DNA from: a virus
DNA length: 28,416 nt
IMG/VR virus record: IMGVR_UViG_3300035438_001527
Coordinates: 1 to 28,416 of that record
Reading direction: 5' to 3' (one strand)
The notes beneath the pieces were generated by a model. The model worked only from the letters and a program-made list of their open reading frames with translations, ran no database searches and had not been told where the DNA came from. The translations under genes were made by a program, and so were the position numbers. Every line of letters starts with the position of its first letter. The stretch's first letter is position 1. Shown in pieces: positions 25,403-28,416 of this stretch.

Positions 25403-26163
25403 TGCAAACAATTAATAGAAGAGAAATTGGTGGCTTAAGGTTTTATGAAGTCTCAGACGACAATAAAATCATTGGCTTATTTCCATCTATCACAACTGTA
25501 TTAGGTCAAACAAAAGACCAATCAGGTTTAGATAAGTGGAAGAAAAGAGTTGGTGAATCTGAAGCCAATCGAATTTCGACTCTGTCTATGAATAGAGGAA
25601 CAGTAATGCATCGCTTACTTGAACTTTACAAACCAATTCCGGGTACTCAACAGGAAAAACTAGCAGATCTTAAAATATTAGCAGCAACTGATCATGAGGT
25701 CAATCAATTCAAAGATCATGAATCTGGTGAATTGTTTTTGTCCGAGGGTTGGAAATTCTTTATGAAGTTTTGGTATAATTCATCTAGAACTTTATCCAGA
25801 GTCGAAGAGGTCTTAACAGCCGAAGAATTCTTATGGACTGCTAGAATGGGTGGTTATGCTGGTACAGTTGATAATGTTTCCAAGACATTTGACAAAGGTG
25901 TTTTGATTATTGACTACAAAAACAGTCGTAGACCAAAAGAAGAGCAATGGATCCAAGATTACTTTATGCAAGGATCTGCCTATTACATTGCTTATTGGGA
26001 CAGGACTGGAATTAAACCAAATGGGGTTGAAATTTGGATAGCAAACGAAGAGGATGCTATACCCCAAGTATTTTCTTTAGATGACTCTGATGTTAAGTTT
26101 TATTTTAAAGAATTTGTTAAACGCCTAAAACAATTCCACTTTCAACGTGGTACGAATATATAG
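25402..26163 (+). CDS. RecB/Cas4-like PD-(D/E)XK exonuclease (MGME1 type)
   Basis: A 253-residue nuclease. Motifs in order: SITTVLG with a Trp-Lys helix, MNRGTVMHRLLELY with His70, GGYAGTVDNV with Asp157, VLIIDYKNSRRP with Asp171 and Lys173, and QDYFMQGSAYYIAYW with Gln190 and Tyr194. This is the RecB-family layout seen in MGME1 and phage ssDNA exonucleases. No iron-sulphur cysteines are present, so it is not a classical Cas4. It would process DNA ends in replication or recombination. TAATG-type coupling with the upstream gene. Confidence 0.88.
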   Translation: MQTINRREIGGLRFYEVSDDNKIIGLFPSITTVLGQTKDQSGLDKWKKRVGESEANRISTLSMNRGTVMHRLLELYKPIPGTQQEKLADLKILAATDHEVNQFKDHESGELFLSEGWKFFMKFWYNSSRTLSRVEEVLTAEEFLWTARMGGYAGTVDNVSKTFDKGVLIIDYKNSRRPKEEQWIQDYFMQGSAYYIAYWDRTGIKPNGVEIWIANEEDAIPQVFSLDDSDVKFYFKEFVKRLKQFHFQRGTNI

Positions 26164-26168
26164 AAAAA
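26155..26168 (+). promoter_or_regulatory. ATATATAG promoter-like site
   Basis: GAATATATAGAAAAACAAA matches the plus-strand site at 17875 over 17 bases. It overlaps the exonuclease stop and precedes the gene at 26183. Confidence 0.45.
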
Positions 26169-26182
26169 CAAAACCATAAATT

Positions 26183-26491
26183 ATGAATAAATTAAACGAT
26201 TTCGTAACAAAACATTTTACTAAGATTGTAGTAATTATGTTAGTAGTATTATTCTTTAGATCTTGCGGAGACGGAGGAACTAAAGGTTTAAACAAACGTA
26301 TTGACACTTTGACTGAAAAGGTTGAAGTTCTTGAAAACAAGATCGATGCTAGAGCAACCACAACTGATTTAATGATCGAAGGCCTAAAAGCTGAAAAGAG
26401 AATGATTCAGTCAACTGACAGAAAAATGTTAGATGTAACTAGACAAAGCGTTATTGATACTGAAATAGAAAAATTAGAGAAGTCTAAATAA
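26183..26491 (+). CDS. Small membrane-anchored coiled-coil protein
   Basis: 102 residues: short cytoplasmic start, one helix (about 14-27, KIVVIMLVVLFFRSCG), then a coiled coil KRIDTLTEKVEVLENKIDAR and further charged helix. The architecture parallels the protein at 14666, without obvious sequence repeat. Spanin-like or a membrane tether are options. Confidence 0.72.
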   Translation: MNKLNDFVTKHFTKIVVIMLVVLFFRSCGDGGTKGLNKRIDTLTEKVEVLENKIDARATTTDLMIEGLKAEKRMIQSTDRKMLDVTRQSVIDTEIEKLEKSK

Positions 26492-26493
26492 TA

Positions 26494-26673
26494 ATGGCTA
26501 AAGTAGTCAAATCGAGAGGATTAGGCGACGATATTGCTAAATTTACATCAGCAACTGGAATTGATAAGTTAGCTGAAAAATTAGCAAAGTTGGCTGGTGC
26601 TAATGATTGTGGCTGCGATGGCAGACAAGACAATTTAAATAAGTTGTTTCCAAAAAAGACAAAGAAAAAATGA
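26494..26673 (+). CDS. Small CGC-motif protein
   Basis: 59 residues: MAKVVKSRGLGDDIAKFTSA ... KLAGANDCGCDGRQDNLNKL followed by FPKKTKKK. The CGC-x-x-R-x-x-LN-x-x-FP ending is one I recall in small uncharacterised proteins of tailed phages. The cysteines could bind metal. It lies two bases after the previous stop, and its stop overlaps the next ATG (ATGA), so it is in one operon with the membrane protein that follows. Confidence 0.72.
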   Translation: MAKVVKSRGLGDDIAKFTSATGIDKLAEKLAKLAGANDCGCDGRQDNLNKLFPKKTKKK

Positions 26674-27650
26674 ATCAAAGTAAATTAGTAAATAGATTTG
26701 TAATAGGTACTTTTGTTACCTTATACCTGTTGGTTTCTACCATCTCAACAATTCACGTTATTGACTTCTTCGCGATGTCAAATCCATATTGGTTAGCAGT
26801 TACATTAGCAATTGCCTTTGAAGTTGGTGCAGCAGCATCTTTAGCTTCGTTAGTAGTTTTAGATAAAATGAACAAGGGTTTGATCTGGGCATTGTTTATC
26901 ACTATTACTTTGATGCAAATGCAAGGAAACATGTACTACGCATTTAAGAATCTTAATAACTACCAATCATGGGTAGAATTATTTAACTTAGTTGATGAGG
27001 ATCCTTTATACCAAAAAAGAATCTTATCATTTGTGTCTGGTGCTATCTTACCTTTGGTTGCTTTAGGATTTATTAAGTCATTGGTTGATTATATCAAACC
27101 TAGTGAAGAAAAACCTGCAATTGCTATAGAAGAGAATGTAGAATCAATGAGAGAGTTAGTTAAAGCTTATGATGATTTAGCTGAAGAAATGAAAGATTGG
27201 GAAGAAGCTTCATTGACAGATTTTGTTGATGAGTGGGAAGAATCTACATTGACAGATTTACAAGATCTTGTTGAAGAAAAAACAGAGATCGAAGAAGAAA
27301 AAGCAGAGATCGAAGAAATGATTGAAACAGAATCAGCAACTGAAGAGGTTTTAGAAGAAAGAATTGAAGAAGTTTTAGAAAGAGAAGAATCATTAGAATC
27401 TAAGATCGAAGAAGTAACTGAAGATATGACTAACGATTATATTTTTGGAAAGCAAATCTATCAAGATGCTATTAATAAAACAGCCAGAGCAAATGCTATT
27501 CTTAATGCTAGAAAATCTAAGATTGAGGATCCAATTGCCAAAGAAGAATCTATCATAGAAGAATCACCATCAGAAAGAGAAATAAGAACCAATAAAATAA
27601 GTTCAACAGGTGCAAGAAGACCTAGTGGTGGATCAGTTGGAATGTACTAA
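26670..27650 (+). CDS. Four-helix membrane protein with acidic coiled-coil tail
   Basis: 326 residues. Four transmembrane segments lie at about 10-30, 40-64, 69-88 and 116-138. The long highly acidic coiled coil (about 150-255) includes EEKTEIEEEKAEIEEMIETE and VLEERIEEVLEREESLESKI. The end (about 256-326) is basic and Ser/Gly-rich. No family recognised. It may anchor a phage structure at the membrane or be part of a virion injection apparatus. Confidence 0.72.
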   Translation: MNQSKLVNRFVIGTFVTLYLLVSTISTIHVIDFFAMSNPYWLAVTLAIAFEVGAAASLASLVVLDKMNKGLIWALFITITLMQMQGNMYYAFKNLNNYQSWVELFNLVDEDPLYQKRILSFVSGAILPLVALGFIKSLVDYIKPSEEKPAIAIEENVESMRELVKAYDDLAEEMKDWEEASLTDFVDEWEESTLTDLQDLVEEKTEIEEEKAEIEEMIETESATEEVLEERIEEVLEREESLESKIEEVTEDMTNDYIFGKQIYQDAINKTARANAILNARKSKIEDPIAKEESIIEESPSEREIRTNKISSTGARRPSGGSVGMY

Positions 27651-28113
27651 TACATTTGTTATTCCAGATGATTTTATTCTACAAAGCCTTTATATTTCTA
27701 ATCAATTAGAAAAGAGTGCTTTTTTAGAAATAGTCAAAGAAAATAGTAGATTTGTTGCAGATAATTTATATCACATCGCAAATGATATAAAAACCAGACA
27801 ACAGATCATAATCTATGATGGTGAATTACCGTATTTCTTTGAAGCTACTATTAATACTGAAACAGCATATATTGGTCAAGCAAGATACCAAGCACAAAGA
27901 GTTTATTTTACAAAGAAGTTATTAACCAGAGGACCTAAATACAAAATTAAAGTTAGAATAGAAGGCAAAGGATTTGATGTTAATCAAACCTATTTTACAA
28001 CTACTTATGAATCTAGCAATCCAGTTTTAATCACAAGAAAGATCAATTCACTATTAGAATACTTAAATTCAGGTAAACATTTAGATTTTATCCCGAAACA
28101 AATTCAAAGTTAA
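27637..28113 (+). CDS. Unknown phage protein, non-ATG start
   Basis: About 158-167 residues, depending on start. No ATG fits; in-frame GTG 27610, GTG 27625, GTG 27628 and TTG 27637 are possible. TTG 27637 gives the shortest overlap with the upstream gene (14 bases) and is used here. The body is beta-rich (IIIYDGELPYFFEATINTET, KYKIKVRIEGKGFDVNQTYF), suggesting a small structural or baseplate-type domain. Family not recognised. Confidence 0.6.
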   Translation: MECTNTFVIPDDFILQSLYISNQLEKSAFLEIVKENSRFVADNLYHIANDIKTRQQIIIYDGELPYFFEATINTETAYIGQARYQAQRVYFTKKLLTRGPKYKIKVRIEGKGFDVNQTYFTTTYESSNPVLITRKINSLLEYLNSGKHLDFIPKQIQS

Positions 28114-28122
28114 TCATATAAA
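28094..28122 (+). promoter_or_regulatory. Class A phage promoter
   Basis: CGAAAC (28094-28099) and TATAAA (28117-28122) with 17 bases between. Gene ATG at 28146. Confidence 0.55.
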
Positions 28123-28145
28123 GTAATACATTTAAACTATATAAT

Positions 28146-28373
28146 ATGTCACAAGAACAAACAACACAAGAAGCACCAGTAGCTGTAATGACTGATGGTC
28201 AAGCAATTCACTTATTGATCCAAGGAGTTAAAGCAGCTCAATCTAAAGGTGGAATCTACACATTAAACGATGCAGCTCTTTTAAACAAAGCAGTTGAGCA
28301 TTTTGATTTTATCTTTAAGGCTACTGAAGCCGAACAAGCTGAACCAGAACAAGCTGAATCAGTAGAAAAGTAA
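28146..28373 (+). CDS. Small acidic protein
   Basis: 75 residues, MSQEQTTQEAPVAVMTDGQA then a helical core (IHLLIQGVKAAQSKGGIYTL) and an acidic tail with the repeat AEQAEPEQAE. No family recognised. Last complete gene of the window. Confidence 0.7.
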   Translation: MSQEQTTQEAPVAVMTDGQAIHLLIQGVKAAQSKGGIYTLNDAALLNKAVEHFDFIFKATEAEQAEPEQAESVEK

Positions 28374-28416
28374 AAATACTTCACTTTTTCTTAAGCTTAC
28401 TAGATACATATAGTAA

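Noticed and set aside
25402-26163. Cas4 of a phage CRISPR system
   Set aside because: The nuclease core is Cas4-like but lacks the cysteine cluster, and no CRISPR array or other cas gene is present.

Overview
The window looks like part of a large, T4-like or jumbo, tailed-phage genome that infects a Bacteroidota host, probably a flavobacterium. This is inferred from content, not from a database match. Phage content includes a collagen-like fibre gene, a GH24 endolysin, a small holin, a free-standing GIY-YIG endonuclease, a sigma factor, many tiny overlapping genes with TAATG junctions, and a very large tRNA array. Host clues are AT-rich DNA, gene starts without Shine-Dalgarno sequences, a flavobacterial-type histone H1-like (Hc1) protein, and copies of a CTTTGACATATTGG element that resembles an rRNA-leader boxA.

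Layout. 1-2334 is the 3' part of a collagen-like fibre gene whose start lies before the window. It is followed by endolysin, tRNA-Arg, a 2OG-Fe(II) oxygenase-like gene, tRNA-Ser and a tiny lipoprotein. 4018-5863 holds a zinc-ribbon protein and a sugar-methyltransferase-like gene that sits as an insertion between 27-bp direct repeats. 5967-10866 is a run of small unknown genes with a guanylate-kinase-like protein, a PD-(D/E)XK nuclease, a metallophosphoesterase that has lost its metal ligands, and an ECF-like sigma factor. 11320-16170 is a nearly gene-free RNA region with 23 canonical tRNAs, several tRNA-like RNAs and structured spacer RNAs, interrupted only by an NAD-dependent epimerase and a small membrane protein. 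With tRNAs at 2850, 3550, 21404 and 22464 the window has canonical tRNAs for all 20 amino acids. The precise identity of the three CAT-anticodon tRNAs is open.

16194-20980 carries a PAP2 phosphatase, the only minus-strand gene (a SPRY-like structural protein), a membrane-associated protein, an M42 aminopeptidase and small genes. 21018-23005 has the histone-like protein, another RNA patch, the homing endonuclease and the holin. 23009-24636 is a tight operon of a secreted NucA-type nuclease, a glycosyltransferase and a hotdog thioesterase. A structured RNA follows at about 24644-24920. The end (24947-28373) holds a MGME1/Cas4-like exonuclease and membrane or coiled-coil proteins.

Regulation is visible. 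Eleven sites share a GAAAC element and a TATAA(T/C/A) element separated by exactly 17 bases. Three others share a different compound motif placed downstream of terminators or T-tracts. Four boxA-like sites lie in the tRNA region. The phage appears to carry its own translation kit, its own sigma factor and its own signals for reading through long untranslated RNA.
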